64,000 nucleotides of DNA from Vreelandella olivaria (GTDB lineage Bacteria > Pseudomonadota > Gammaproteobacteria > Pseudomonadales > Halomonadaceae). A model generated the notes under the pieces. The model ran no database searches and was not told the DNA's origin. It saw only the letters and a list, made by a program, of their open reading frames with translations. The stretch lies in assembly GCA_004295565.1 (NCBI GenBank), contig AP019416.1:4278001-4342000 (forward strand), written 5' to 3'. Below, piece by piece: positions 41,484 to 51,583 of this stretch (its first letter is position 1; the number at the start of each line of letters is the position of its first letter). Made by a program: the position numbers and the translations under genes.

Positions 41484-42409
41484 CTAGTAACCACGCTGCA
41501 GATCGACACGGCCAACCATTGGTTCACCGAGTTGATAACGACGCAGGTTGTCAAGCAGAACAGGGAAAGCGCTATCGGGCTGCGTCATTGCGGCCACGTG
41601 GGGCGTCAGCAAAATCCGCTCGTCTTGCCAGAAGGGATGATCGTCGGCGGGTGGTTCTTCACTCAACACGTCCAGTACCGCCGAACTCAGATGCCCGTCG
41701 TTGAGGGCTTGCGTCAGGTCGTGGTCGACCAGGTGCTCGCCACGGCCAATGTTGATCAAGGCCGCGCCTTCGGGCATACGCGCAAAAAGATCCTTGTTGA
41801 GAATGCCGCGAGTGGCGTCGGTTAGCGGCAACACGCAGATCACAATATCGCTTTCAGCCAGGAACCCATCCAGCGCTGCCTGGCCGCTGTGGCAGTGAAC
41901 ATTCGCCACCTGCTTTGGCGAACGCGACCAGCCACGCACGTCAAAACCGTAACCTGCCAGATGGTGGCGATGGCGCAGCCAAGCTGGCCTAAACCGAGGA
42001 TACCGATGCGTCGTTTTTCAGTCGGCACAAGCATATGCGCCTGCCATTTCCCCCTCGCGCTGCTGGCGCACATAGTCGCCATTCGGCGGTGCAGCCACAG
42101 CGTGGCGAAGGTGGCGTACTCGATCATGCCGCGCTCAATGGCGGGGTCGAGCATCCGCACCACCGGCAGCTTTGGAGGCAGGGCGTCAAAATCAAACTGA
42201 TCGACTCCCGCAGAGGTGGCAAACAGCACTTCAAGGGAGGGCAGGCACGCCATGATGTTTTCCGGGGGCGTCCATGCCAACAAATAGCGGATCTCATTAG
42301 GGTCGCCGATATCGGGCCACTGGCGGAACTCAATATCCGGCGCGTGTTGGGCAAACAGTTCTTTCCACCGGGCCCCGCGCACCGGGTCAGATTTATACAG
42401 CAGTGCCAT
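41484..42409 (-). CDS. ghrA: Glyoxylate/hydroxypyruvate reductase A (D-2-hydroxyacid dehydrogenase)
   Basis: NADPH-dependent reduction of glyoxylate and hydroxypyruvate, about 309 residues. Seen: ATSAGVDQFDFDALP, the Rossmann motif GILGLGQLGCAIA, catalytic Arg in INIGRGEHLVDHDL, the Asp/Glu in LDVLSEEPPADDHPFW, and His in LTPHVAAMTQP. One indel near 41945 joins QVTGYGFDVRGWSRSP. AAGGAGA precedes the ATG. It is the only minus-strand gene inside the amine cluster, converging with gabD and sharing an upstream region with gabT. Confidence 0.9.
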
Positions 42410-42748
42410 AGCGCGTCTCCTTAGCTAAAACGTCATCCTACGGTGGTTTGAGAGGCATCGGATACCGTTTTGACAGTGGTGAAACGAAGCCATGGGCCTA
42501 AATCCGCCCTCAAGGCGCAGATTACGCTGCGCTCCCCATGACAGTGGATGATGCTGCGCAGGCTGGAAAATACGAAGGATTACGCGGTTACCGACGCCAT
42601 GCCAAGCGTATCTAGCTTGCTAACAACGGTAAGCTCAAGAACGTATGGGTATTGGCGCTCGCTCTCTCGTTCTATCTAAAGGCGGCGCCAACACACCACA
42701 ACATGAACATCGTGACTATAACCGTGAATATGTTTAAGGAGCCCGCAG
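42410..42748. other. Intergenic region between ghrA and gabT
   Basis: 339 bases holding the divergent promoters of ghrA and gabT. Around 42540-42640 a plus-strand stretch can be read as VDDAAQAGKYEGLRGYRRHA, but it is broken by stops and I do not recognise it. AAGGAG at 42735 is the gabT ribosome site. No convincing operator found by eye. Confidence 0.4.
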
Positions 42749-44035
42749 ATGAAGACCGACGCCCACCCTTCCCACGCCATGCTAAGCCAGCGCGAGCAGT
42801 GCATTCCCCGCGGTGTGGTGAATGCCCACCCTATCGTGATTTCCCATGCCCGCGGCAGCGAAGTCTTGACGTCGACGGCAAGCGCTATTTGGATTTTGTG
42901 GGGGTATCGGCGTGCTCAATGTCGGCCACAATCACCCACGGGTGGTGGCGGCGGTTCAGGCCCAGGTGGAACGTATTTCCCATATGAGTTTCCAGGTGGC
43001 TGCTTACCCTGGTTATATAGAACTCGCGAACAAGCTGGCCCAGTTGGTCGGCGATGGCAACGCCTACCAAAGCGTACTCTTTACCTCCGGTGCTGAAGCG
43101 GTGGAAAATGCCATCAAAATTGCCCGCTCCCACACGGGCCGCCCCAACGTGATCGCCTTTCGCGGCGGCTTTCATGGCCGCACGCTGTTGGGCACTACGC
43201 TCACGGGTATGAGCCAGCCCTATCGGCAAAATTTTGGCCCTTTGCCCCGCTATCCACCACGTGAGCTACCCGGATGCGCTGCGTGGCGTCAGCAGTGAGG
43301 ATGTGCTTGCCGAGTTGGATACGCTGTTCGCCACGGAAGTCGTCCCCGAGCAGGTCGCCGCTATCCTGATCGAGCCGGTACAGGGTGATGGTGGCTTCCT
43401 GCCTGCGCCGGTCGAGTTTATGCAGGCACTGCGCGCCTTGACTGAACGCCACGGCATTGTGCTCATCGCCGATGAAATTCAGACCGGCTTCGGGCGCACG
43501 GGCAAGATGTTTGGCTTTGAACACAGCCATATCCAGCCAGACCTGGTCACTGTCGCCAAGAGCCTGGGCGGTGGCTTGCCGATCTCGGGCGTGGTGGGGC
43601 GTACCGAGATGATGCAAGCGCCCGCGCCGGTGGCCTCGGCGGCACCTATGGCGGCAGCGCGCTAAGCTGTGCGGCGGCGCTGGCGGTGCTGGATATTTTG
43701 CCGATGAGCAACTGCTTGAACGCGGCCTCGCCATGGGCAAACGGCTGGAAACAGGATTGCGCCAGCTGCAAGCCAAGCACCCTTTGATTGCCGAAGTACG
43801 CGGGCAAGGCCCCATGCTTGCCATCGAGCTTCTCAACGGCCCGGGGGCCACACCGGAAGACGCCGCCCTGGTGCAACAGGTCATCGATCACTGCCGTGCA
43901 GCGGGCTTGCTGGTGATCAAGTGCGGCGTTCATCGCAATGTCATTCGCTTCCTGGCGCCGCTGAATACCAGCGACGAACAAGTCGACGAAGCAGTGGCGA
44001 TGTTGGACAACGCGCTATCGAACACCACTCACTAA
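42749..44035 (+). CDS. gabT: 4-aminobutyrate--2-oxoglutarate transaminase GabT (frameshifted)
   Basis: Transfers the amino group of GABA to 2-oxoglutarate, giving succinate semialdehyde for GabD. About 430 residues. Seen: QREQCIPRGVVNAHPIVISH, NVGHNHPRVV, FTSGAEAVENAIKIARSHT, FRGGFHGRT, LIEPVQGDGGF, IADEIQTGFGRTGKMF, and PLP-lysine VAKSLGGGLPISG. Indels near 42865, 42897, 43247, 43641 and 43700. The protein is clearly one gene. Followed 31 bases later by a HAD-like gene. Confidence 0.92.
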
Positions 44036-44066
44036 TTCATCGCCAATGCCAGGGGAGCAGGACGTC

Positions 44067-44710
44067 ATGCAATTGAACGACTATACAACGCTGTGCATGG
44101 ATGCCCATGGCGTGCTGATCGATCGAGACAGAGACATTATTCGCGGCCTATCGCCCCTGTTAGCGATGCTGCCAACACCTCCCTCACAGGAGCAGGTATT
44201 GGCAGACTATGTACAGGCGTTGCATGAACTCACGGATGAGCAGATGGGCGCCGTTTCGGCTCACTGTACTGTCTATCGCGCCCTGGCCAACCGCTGGGGG
44301 CTAGCCGCGGATTGGCAAGAAGGGATCGAATTCGCCAGTTCACTTGGCTTTGGCTCACTTTATGAAGATGCCCTGGGGCTATTCACTATCTGCGCAAGTT
44401 CTATCAGCTCAGAGTCGTGACGTCCCTCAATGAGCAGGAGTTCTTTACGTTTAATCAGCGCATCGGTCTTTCAGCAGATGAGCGGCTCACCACCGGCAGC
44501 TTTGTGGGCGCCCGCGCCAAACTTCGGGAGATGGAGGCGGATAGCCATGTCCTGCTCTTAACCGCTGGCCCCGCCTCAGTTAATAGCCGAGGCGGGCACT
44601 GTCGTATCACTCGCAAGGCCAAAGCCGACCAACCCCATAAGCAGTCATGTATCTCACTAAGCGATTTTATTTATCAGCATCAGCTTGCTCTACGCGGTGA
44701 ATTGCTTTAG
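44067..44710 (+). CDS. HAD-like protein of the amine cluster (one frameshift)
   Basis: About 214 residues, second HAD-type protein of the cluster, distantly like the one at 32451. Motif I is MDAHGVLIDRD (nucleophile Asp). One missing G in a run near 44384 restores DALGAIHYLRKFYQLRVVTS, whose VVTSLNE fits motif II. A clear motif III/IV is not obvious, and the C-terminus (NSRGGHCRITRKAKADQPHK) is basic and unlike the first copy. Function unknown. Confidence 0.68.
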
Positions 44711-44776
44711 ACAAAGGTATGAGTTCAAATCAACGGGGCGTTTTCATTCGCCCCTCTAACAAATAAAGGACTGTGC

Positions 44777-45264
44777 ATGGTGGCTAGCGTTCGACTTGAT
44801 CGTATCGACATTAACATTCTCGTTCAGCTTCAAGCAGATGGCCGAATGACTAACGTTCATTTAGCCGATGCTGTCGGACTATCGCCCAGCCCCTGTCTAC
44901 AGCGCGTCAAGCGATTAGAAGCCGCTGGCTATATCACTTCGTTTCAAGCCCGCCTCAATCTATCGAAAATGATGGAGAGCGTGACCGTTTTACGGAGGTC
45001 ACCCTGTCGGATCACCATCGGGAAGATTTTCTGCGCTTCGAGCAGAAAATTCGCCAGGTCGATGAAGTCATGGAGTGCCACCTGATTAGCGGCGGCTATG
45101 ACTATTTACTGCGTTTTATAGCGCGCAGTATTGCCCATTATCAGCGCGTGATGGAGGCACTCATTGAGGACGAAATCGGTATCGAAAAATATTTCAGCTA
45201 TATCGTTATCAAAACGCCTATCAATAAAGAGCAACTTCCGCTGCGCACGTTGATGGAGGGTTAG
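44777..45264 (+). CDS. Lrp/AsnC-family regulator (one frameshift)
   Basis: About 162 residues. HTH: LDRIDINILVQLQADGRMTN, LADAVGLSPSPCLQRVKRLE. RAM ligand domain: FTEVTLSDHHREDF, VMECHLISGGYDYLLRF. One T is missing in a run near 44991-44994. Lrp-type proteins sense amino acids and act locally on catabolic genes, so this is the best candidate regulator of the gabT/HAD end of the amine cluster. Confidence 0.9.
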
Positions 45265-45295
45265 CTACCCGGTTTGCCACTTAATAGATTCCCCC

Positions 45296-46187
45296 TCATC
45301 CCTCCCGAAATGCTTCGATCACCCGTTCGGCCAATACCTCGCTGGCATCACTACTGCCTGGACGCTTCACCAGCGCCACCTGGTAATCACCTAGCGGGGG
45401 CAGCGATTCGTTGTGCAGACGTTTGAGCGGCGGTCGAACCAAGCTTTTTGGAAATGCCGTCACGGCCAAATCGGCCAGCATGGCGGCCTCCTGCCCGGCA
45501 CAGTGGTCGCAGGAGTAAGCAATGCGGTATGCAATCCCCGCCTGATCAAGGGCATTGAGGGTAATTCGTCGCCACGCGCACCCCTGCTGGGCCAGGGTTA
45601 CCGGCAGTGGCGTGCGCTGCACGGCAACGCCATCCTCACGCCCCGCCCACACCAGCGGCTCACTGTGGACAATCTCCCCGTGCCGCCTGACCAGGCCCTC
45701 CAGCCATCACCAGGGCTAGATCAAGCTCACCTTCGTCCAGCCTGGCGAGCAGGTCTTTGCTGCGCCCCACCTCGACATCGACCTGCACCGCCGGGTGCGA
45801 GCGGGCAAATTGCGCCAATACAGTGGGCAGGATACGCCCCACCACGTCGTCGGTTATCCCCAGCCCCACGCGCCCCTCTATGGTAGGGGCTAAAAACTGG
45901 GTCACGGCTTCCGCGTTGAGTTTAAGCAGCCGACGGCCATAGCCCAGCAGCACTTCCCCCTCGGCCGTCAGGCGGACATGCCGCGCCTCGCGGACAAACA
46001 GCGTCTGGCCAAGGATCTCTTCCAGGCGTTTGATCTGCATGCTCAGGGCGGAAGGGGTGCGAAATAACTGCTGGGCGGCGCGGGTAAAGCTGCCGCTCTC
46101 AGCAATCGTCACAAAGGTACGCAGCACCTCGCTATCCAGTAGCGGCAAGGCGGCCCGGCTGGGCGCTATGGTAGAGAGTTGATTCAT
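45296..46187 (-). CDS. LysR-family regulator (one frameshift)
   Basis: About 297 residues. HTH LRTFVTIAESGSFTRAAQQL, SALSMQIKRLEEILGQTLFV; effector domain GRVGLGITDDVVGRILPTVL, CDHCAGQEAAMLADLAVTAF. One indel near 45705 (LDLALVM then EGLVRRHGEIV). ATG 46187 with AGGTGG upstream. Divergent from the DUF1127 gene; in many proteobacteria this LysR subgroup sits beside a DUF1127 gene. Confidence 0.88.
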
Positions 46188-46371
46188 CACACCCACCTTT
46201 CAGAAAATCTTAACCCACAGTGTAGTTCTTTTCGTTTGATTGATCCAAGGTAAAGCACCAAGCTGATAACCAGAGGTCGCGACCCTCCACTTATTAATCA
46301 CAAAACACACCTGCCGTAAGGGTGCTCAGGCGCCGTTTAGCCAACCGCAGGCGTGGAAATGGAGGTGCGCG

Positions 46372-46706
46372 ATGAAGTGTAAAACCCTATCCAACATGCC
46401 CATAACGCTTGGGAAAAAGCCAGCCAATTGGCGCCGCCACCCAAGCCGCCACAATTGCAGTTTTACATGCCTGCCATGCCGCCAATGGGGCTGATTAGAG
46501 CGCTCGATATGCGCTGGTGGCGTTTCCGCCGCCGCTGGCTATTCCGCCGCCATGTATTGCCGCTACTGGCTTACGACGACCAGGTACTGAGGGATCTTGG
46601 CCATTGCCGCGAAGATATTCTCTGGGCTAACCAGTTGCCACTAAAGGTCGATGCCATTCAGGCGTTAAAGGCTCGGCAGAAAACATGCCATGTAGCGCAA
46701 CGCTAG
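46372..46706 (+). CDS. DUF1127 (YjiS-like) small protein (one frameshift)
   Basis: About 111 residues when joined. The C-terminal DUF1127 motif is clear: HVLPLLAYDDQVLRDLGHCR then EDILWA, preceded by a WWRFRRRWLFRRH basic patch. ATG 46372 has an excellent GGAGGTG 6 bases upstream. One A is missing in the run at 46382-46385, restoring MKCKNPIQHAHNAWEKASQL. Members of this family can bind RNA and affect phosphate and carbon metabolism in alphaproteobacteria; the role here is unknown. Confidence 0.8.
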
Positions 46707-46715
46707 CATCAAAAA

Positions 46716-46746
46716 AAGCGTCGAACCTGGGAGAGGTTCGACGCTT
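46716..46746 (-). terminator. Terminator for phoX (and possibly the DUF1127 gene)
   Basis: Perfect 13-base stem AAGCGTCGAACCT with AGGTTCGACGCTT around a GGGAG loop. Read on the minus strand it is followed directly by a run of T, a classic terminator for phoX, 35 bases after its stop. Confidence 0.85.
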
Positions 46747-46781
46747 GTATAGGCATACTACGCAGTGTTGAAGGCTGGCTC

Positions 46782-48914
46782 TTAAACCCCTACCGGCCCA
46801 CCGTCACGCTTCTGAATGACCACAGTCGATGCCCGTGGACGGACTTGGCCGCTGCAGCAACGGTGGCGTCTTGTACCAGTGCGTTATCATCCGCTGGCCA
46901 GTTACCTGGGTGCTGAATATTAATGAACAGCGCGGTTTTATCCGGCGTGGCAAAGATACCCGTCACTTCACAGCCGTTCGGCCCCACCGCAAAGCGCTTA
47001 AGCTGCTGCTGGTTGCTGCTGTTGACCACCGGGCCGGTTCCCTGGATATCGTCCAGCCCATTGGGGACTACTGCAAGCAACTGGTCGTTGGTGTACTCCG
47101 TGATGCCTTCGTAGCCGTTATCGGTCTGAATCCAGAGGATACCCTGACCGTCCTCTCGCTCGTCGAACCAGAGTCCGTCGGGGCTGGCGAACTGATTCAT
47201 TTCTGTCAGGCCCGAGTGATTATCGGCATCGTCAGCGGCGGCGCCAAACACAAACACTTCCCAAGTAAAGGCGTTGGGCAACCGGCTTTCGCGCCAGCGA
47301 ATAATATGCCCCGCTTCGTTATTGGCGCGAGGGTTGGCGGCATTGGTGGGCGCTAAATCGTAACCAACACCTGCTTGTTCCAGGTGCTCACCGTCATTAA
47401 TGTAGGTTGGGGATGTACCTTCAGCGGTACGCTGTGTGTTATTGGTGAGGGTGAGATACACCTCACCGGATGCAGGATCGACGGAAGCCCACTCAGGACG
47501 ATCCATTGGCGTGGCGCCCAACAAATCCGCTGCATCGCAGGTGTTGATGATGATACCTGCCGCATCGTCGTCGGCTAGCCCCAACGCCGCCGCCAGTGTG
47601 CGACCATCGCGCGTTTGGGTGCTAGGCGTTAGCGGCAGCCATTCGCCGCTGCCGTCAGCATGGAAACGGGCCACATAGAGGGTGCCGTTATCCAAATATT
47701 TGTTGCCAATGGCAAGACGATCGTACTCTTCACCTGGGCGGTTGGCATCGGCGGGATCCCAGGCAGCGTCGGAGACGTATTTGTATACATACTCGTTGCG
47801 GGCATCGTGCCCCGAGTAGTAAACCACTGGCTGACCGGCTTCCAGCTTCCCTAACCAACACCCTTCATGGCGGAAACGGCCGAGTGCCGTACGCTTAACC
47901 GCCAATGCATCACTATAGGGATCCACTTCCACCTGGTAGCCGAACGTGCGTGCTTCGTTACGATAATCATCTTCGGCACGCTTGCCGCGCGGGGTAATAT
48001 CGAAGCGAGCAAATTCGTCATTCTGTTCTGAGGCATCACCTGCCGAAGTATCCCAACCATAGCGGCTTTTATCGGTGGGAATACCAATCCGCGCATCGTC
48101 CTGGAAGCGTTCGCCGCGGTTCACAAAGATATCGGGCCAGTTCTCTTCACAGGCTATATAAGTGCCCCAGGGCGTTACCCCGTTACCACAGTTATTGTTG
48201 GTACCACGGGTTTGGGTACCCTCAGGCGAAAAGCGCGTTTTGACGTAGTCACTGCCCGCCACTGGCCCGGAAAGTTCCATCACCGTCGCACTGGTAAGCC
48301 GACGGTTATAGCGCGAACCCGGTACATGCGCCCATTGGCCACTGGCGTCTTTTCCACCTCGACAAGGGTGACACCGTGAGCATTGATCTCGGTGCGTGAC
48401 TCCTCGGCCGGACGCTGGCCCTCATCTGCATTGGTGGGGCCGCCCTGGGGCGCCCAGAGTGCCGACTGGTCGATATACTCATTGTTAAGCGCCAGCACAA
48501 AACGCCGTGAGGCGTTGTCGGTATCCAGGGCAAAGCCAGCCATGCCGTCGTGGTGCATGCCCACACTCGAAGCTTGGCGCTCGGCGGTCATTGGCTGGTC
48601 GGGCTGCCAACTGTCGCCAGCGCTTAACGGCGTCCCCCAAGGCACTAAGATTTGGGCCACGTAACCTTCTGGCACCACCACAGCATCGGTAAGTGATCCT
48701 TGAACCGCCTCAAACGCCAGTGTCAGGGGTGTTTTTGGGCTCCGCTGGAGGCAAGCGCTTGAGCAGCGCCGCCAAAGCTAAGCATCGAGGCTGCCGCCAT
48801 GCTCAAACCACCGCGCATTACATCGCGCCGGGATACATGGTGCGCCAATACTTCTGCGAAAGGTTGATTGCCGCTGTGGTTAAACAGGCGATGATCTTCG
48901 ATCTCTTTACTCAT
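46782..48914 (-). CDS. phoX: PhoX-family alkaline phosphatase (Tat-exported, frameshifted)
   Basis: A calcium/iron-dependent phosphatase of about 710 residues. N-terminus: HHVSRRDVMRGGLSMAAASM, a Tat signal. Family stretches: VPEGYVAQILVPWGTPL, VGMHHDGMAGFALD, LALNNEYIDQSALW, NNNCGNGVTPWGTYIACEEN, NEYVYKYVSDAAWD, GEVYLTLTNNT, ASPDGLWFDERED. Three indels, near 48745, 48315 and 46845. With the last corrected, the protein ends RPRASTVVIQKRDGGPVGV at 46782, the usual PhoX tail. No Pho box was found by eye. Scavenges phosphate from organic phosphomonoesters in the periplasm. Confidence 0.92.
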
Positions 48915-49086
48915 TATGGTCTCCCCCTGATCGTTTGTAGGCCAACGATTGAACGTTAGGAGACACTAAAGAAGCTAAATGACAACACGATGACGTAGTG
49001 GCTGCATTTAGATGAAGAACGTGTGGTTAACCCGCCTATCCTCTCCAAATCCTATTGAGAGATACCGACAACTCTGCTAAATTAAC

Positions 49087-49105
49087 GCTAATAGTTATCA
49101 TTAAC
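49087..49105 (+). promoter_or_regulatory. Fur box upstream of hemP
   Basis: GCTAATAGTTATCATTAAC matches the 19-base Fur consensus (GATAATGATAATCATTATC) at 14 positions. It lies 18 bases before the hemP start, overlapping the expected promoter. Indicates iron repression of the heme locus. Confidence 0.75.
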
Positions 49106-49122
49106 ACAGGAGTTATCCTCTC

Positions 49123-49307
49123 ATGCAGATCGCCGATAAGGGCACTCGCCAGGGGATACGCCCCAGAGGGATACATCAGCCTCAGCGCCCCGCGAAGTAG
49201 ATAGCAGCGAATTGCTTGATAGCTCGGGCCAACTGGTGATTCACCATGAACAGCGCCGCTATGTGTTGCGCCGTACTAAAAGCGGCAAGCTAATCCTCAA
49301 TGCTTAA
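49123..49307 (+). CDS. hemP: Hemin uptake protein HemP (one frameshift)
   Basis: A small basic protein of about 61 residues found at the head of heme-uptake operons. The C-terminal family motif is clear: SSGQLVIHHEQRRYVLRRTK then SGKLILNA. ATG 49123 has AGGAG upstream. One C is missing in a run near 49190-49193; corrected, QPQRPREVDSSELLDSSGQ links both halves. HemP is thought to promote expression of heme transport genes. The next gene is hmuS. Confidence 0.85.
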
Positions 49308-49408
49308 AGCGGTAAACACTTCAGGCCCTGATTCATTTAAAGATTTATACAGCAAAGCCAGCCAGGTAGCCCATCGCACCCAGCCAGTGAACCATAAAGA
49401 GGTGCGTC

Positions 49409-50463
49409 ATGACTCCCTCCCAACAGATCGCCATTATCGAAGCCCTTGACGCGGCGCGCGCCGCTAAGCCACGCCTTCCTGCCATTGAGATTGCCGAACG
49501 CTTAGCGATCAGTGAAGGTGAACTCCAAGCCGCTCGTTTGGGCCGCGATGTATGGACGCTGCCGCTTACGCCCAACGAGCTTGCCGCCTACCTGCCCCAG
49601 TTGGGGCGGGTGAAGGCGTTGACCCGCTCCCGGCTGGCCGTGCTGGAACAGACCGGCGATTACCCTGAACTCAGCGGCGGGCCGCAAAGTGGCTTGCTGC
49701 TCGACCCCGGCGGCCTGGATCTACGCTTGCTCTACACCCACTGGCACTGGGCCTGCTTGATCCGCGACCCTCTACCTTCCAGCAACGCAGAAGAGCCGCA
49801 GTGGCGCTGGAGCCTGCAGATATTTAACCAGCATGGCTGCGCCGTGCATAAATGCTTTGCTCTGGAAAACCCGCTGCCGCGCCCTTGGGGCGCACTGGCA
49901 GCCTTGGGAACGCGAGACACGCCGGCGTTTACCCAGAGCATGCCTCGTCTCAAGCGCCCACTCCCGAAATACCTTCCCTTGCCAGCGAGTGGGGCGCGAT
50001 GCGCGATATGCACCAGTTCTTTGCCCTTCTCCAGCGCCACCGCCTGGAGCGCATTGAGGCCAACCAACTAATGGAAGGCCGCTATACCCAGGCGTTACCT
50101 ACGCACGCACTGGAGATGGTGCTTCAGCAAGCCAGCCAGCGCGGGCTGCCGCTGATGCTGTTTGTCGCCAGTCCCGGCTGCGTGCAGATTCATACCGGCA
50201 CACTGCCCGCTCCACAGCGCGCCCGTGGTTGGCTGAACCTGTTTGGCGAGCAGTTCACTCTGCACCTTGATGACACTGCGATTGACCAGGTCTGGCAAGT
50301 CAGCAAGCCCAACCGCGACGGCGGCGTGACCAGCATTGAGGCCTTCGATGCCCAAGGCTCGCTGGTGCTACAGCTTTATGCAGAGCGCCAGGAAGGCCGC
50401 GCTGAGCGCCGAGAGTGGCGGCAGTTGCTAGATGAACTCGGCAAGCAAGAGGCGGTGGCATGA
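49409..50463 (+). CDS. hmuS: Hemin-degrading factor HmuS/HemS (one frameshift)
   Basis: A cytoplasmic heme-handling protein with two repeated HemS-type halves, about 352 residues. Seen: IEIAERLAISEGELQAARLG, LPQLGRVKALTRSRLAVLEQ, then the second half WGAMRDMHQFFALLQRHRLE, LFGEQFTLHLDDTAIDQVW, VWQVSKPNRDGGVTSIEAFD. One indel near 49945. AAGAGGTG precedes the ATG. The stop overlaps the hmuT remnant start (ATGA). Liberates iron from imported heme. Confidence 0.88.
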
Positions 50464-50581
50464 AAGCAACCCGCCTGATACGACGCTCGCTGGCGGCACT
50501 GCTGATTGGATGGCTGACCACCGGGGCCGCATTGGCCATCGATCGCTTGGGGGCGATATCGCCGAAATCCTGGCGGCTTAA
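50460..50581 (+). pseudogene. hmuT: Truncated heme ABC transporter binding protein HmuT (N-terminal stub)
   Basis: Starts by ATGA overlap with hmuS and encodes a signal peptide, MKATRLIRRSLAALLIGWLT then TGAALA, followed (after one indel in a G run near 50550) by GGDIAEILAA. That matches the first strand and helix of HmuT receptors. It then stops at TAA 50579-50581. The remaining 250 residues and the hmuU and hmuV genes are absent; the next gene is an unrelated DUF454. A real truncation rather than a run-length error. Confidence 0.65.
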
Positions 50582-50700
50582 TGGAGATCTAAAGTCACCT
50601 TCATGCTAGGTCACCACTGCTGACGGCGCGCCTCAATGTGTTCATACTTAATCCATGCAGCACGTTGTCATTTGCACAGGTCGCCAATTTAGGAGCAGGA

Positions 50701-51080
50701 ATGAGACTGATCCGCCTCATGTGGGTGGTGCTGGCAGGGGTAAGTTTTAGCATCGGTGTACTGGGCATTTTTCTGCCTCTGCTGCCCACCACTGTGTTTA
50801 TGCTGATGGCGGTTTACTGCGCCTCCAAAGGCTCGCCACGCTTTGAGGCCTGGATCCGCTCCCGCCACTATGTCGGGCCACTGCTGGTTACCTGGGAGCA
50901 GGAGCGTGCCATCCCCGTCGCGCCAAGCTGGCGGCCGTTAGCATGATCGCATTGAGTGCGCTGATCACCGGCTGGTCACTCGGCCCCGGCTGGCAACGCT
51001 GGGGAGTGATCGCCCTACTGGTGCTGATTGCCCTGTGGCTGGCTACCCGGCCAGAGCCTTCTTCTTCCTCTGCAGAGTAG
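50701..51080 (+). CDS. DUF454 (YbaN) inner-membrane protein (one frameshift)
   Basis: About 126 residues with three or four TM segments. RLMWVVLAGVSFSIGVLGIF, PLLPTTVFMLMAVYCASKGS and FEAWIRSRHYVGPL are diagnostic of the YbaN family. A missing C near 50917-50920 links RAIPRRAKLAAVSMIALS to the last TM. Ribosome site TTAGGAGCAGGA. Function unknown. In related genomes it commonly sits near heme or iron genes. Confidence 0.87.
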
Positions 51081-51116
51081 CGTTCTGGCATGCTCACACT
51101 GCATATTCAAGCCGCT

Positions 51117-51558
51117 TTATTCGGGTTCAGACCGTAGCTTGGCCAGCGCCGCCTGCGCTATATCAACCCGCACACTCCCTTGCTTCACTAATTCGTCGGC
51201 GACCAACGCCACTTCCGCCCCTTCCGCCCCTTCCGCCCCTTCCGCTCCTGCCATTAGGGCGATATTTTTAGCATGCAGCGCCATATGCCCTTTTGAATAC
51301 CGGTGGTGGCCAACGCTTTTAATGCGGCAAAGTTCTGCGCTAGCCCAACCGCAACAATGATACGGGCTAAACGATCAGCGCTACTCACGCCTAAAATTTC
51401 AAGGCACCGCCGTGGGTTGGGTGCGCTCGCGTAGCGCCGCCGATTAATCCCACTGGCATGGGCATCTCAAGGGTGCCGGTTAGGTTACCATCATGATCCG
51501 CTTCCCAATGGGTAAGTGACCGATAGCGCCCGGTACGTGCGGTATAGGCATGAGCACC
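51117..51558 (-). pseudogene. mvaA: C-terminal remnant of degradative HMG-CoA reductase (class II)
   Basis: On the minus strand the sequence reads [98 protein letters not shown] and ends ALAKLRSEPE. This is the last 145 or so residues of a class II HMG-CoA reductase, including the final catalytic His (GH in KGHMALHA). The N-terminal two thirds, with the NAD site and catalytic Glu/Lys, is missing. The break is next to the RT-TIR gene. Two run-length indels inside as well. Confidence 0.8.
51212..51247. repeat. Four 9-base tandem repeats inside the mvaA remnant
   Basis: Three copies of CTTCCGCCC and one CTTCCGCTC, in phase with the mvaA frame, coding for GAE GAE GAE GAE. Slippage-prone; probably grew after the gene lost function, or is a tolerated surface loop. 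Confidence 0.75.
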
Positions 51559-51583
51559 CGCCAAGGGTTATTATTAGGTGAAT

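Noticed and set aside
41484-42409. ghrA region plus-strand frames as genes
   Set aside because: They are GC-rich antisense shadows; only the minus strand shows Rossmann and catalytic motifs.
42540-42680. Possible gene fragment between ghrA and gabT
   Set aside because: Interrupted by stops in all frames and not recognisable as any family.
49345-49575. Minus-strand frame ending MVHWLGAMGYLAGFAV between hemP and hmuS
   Set aside because: It mostly lies antisense to hmuS, has no ribosome site, and the hydrophobic end is probably chance.
51212-51247. CRISPR-like repeat
   Set aside because: Units are only 9 bases with no spacers. No CRISPR array or cas gene is present in the window.
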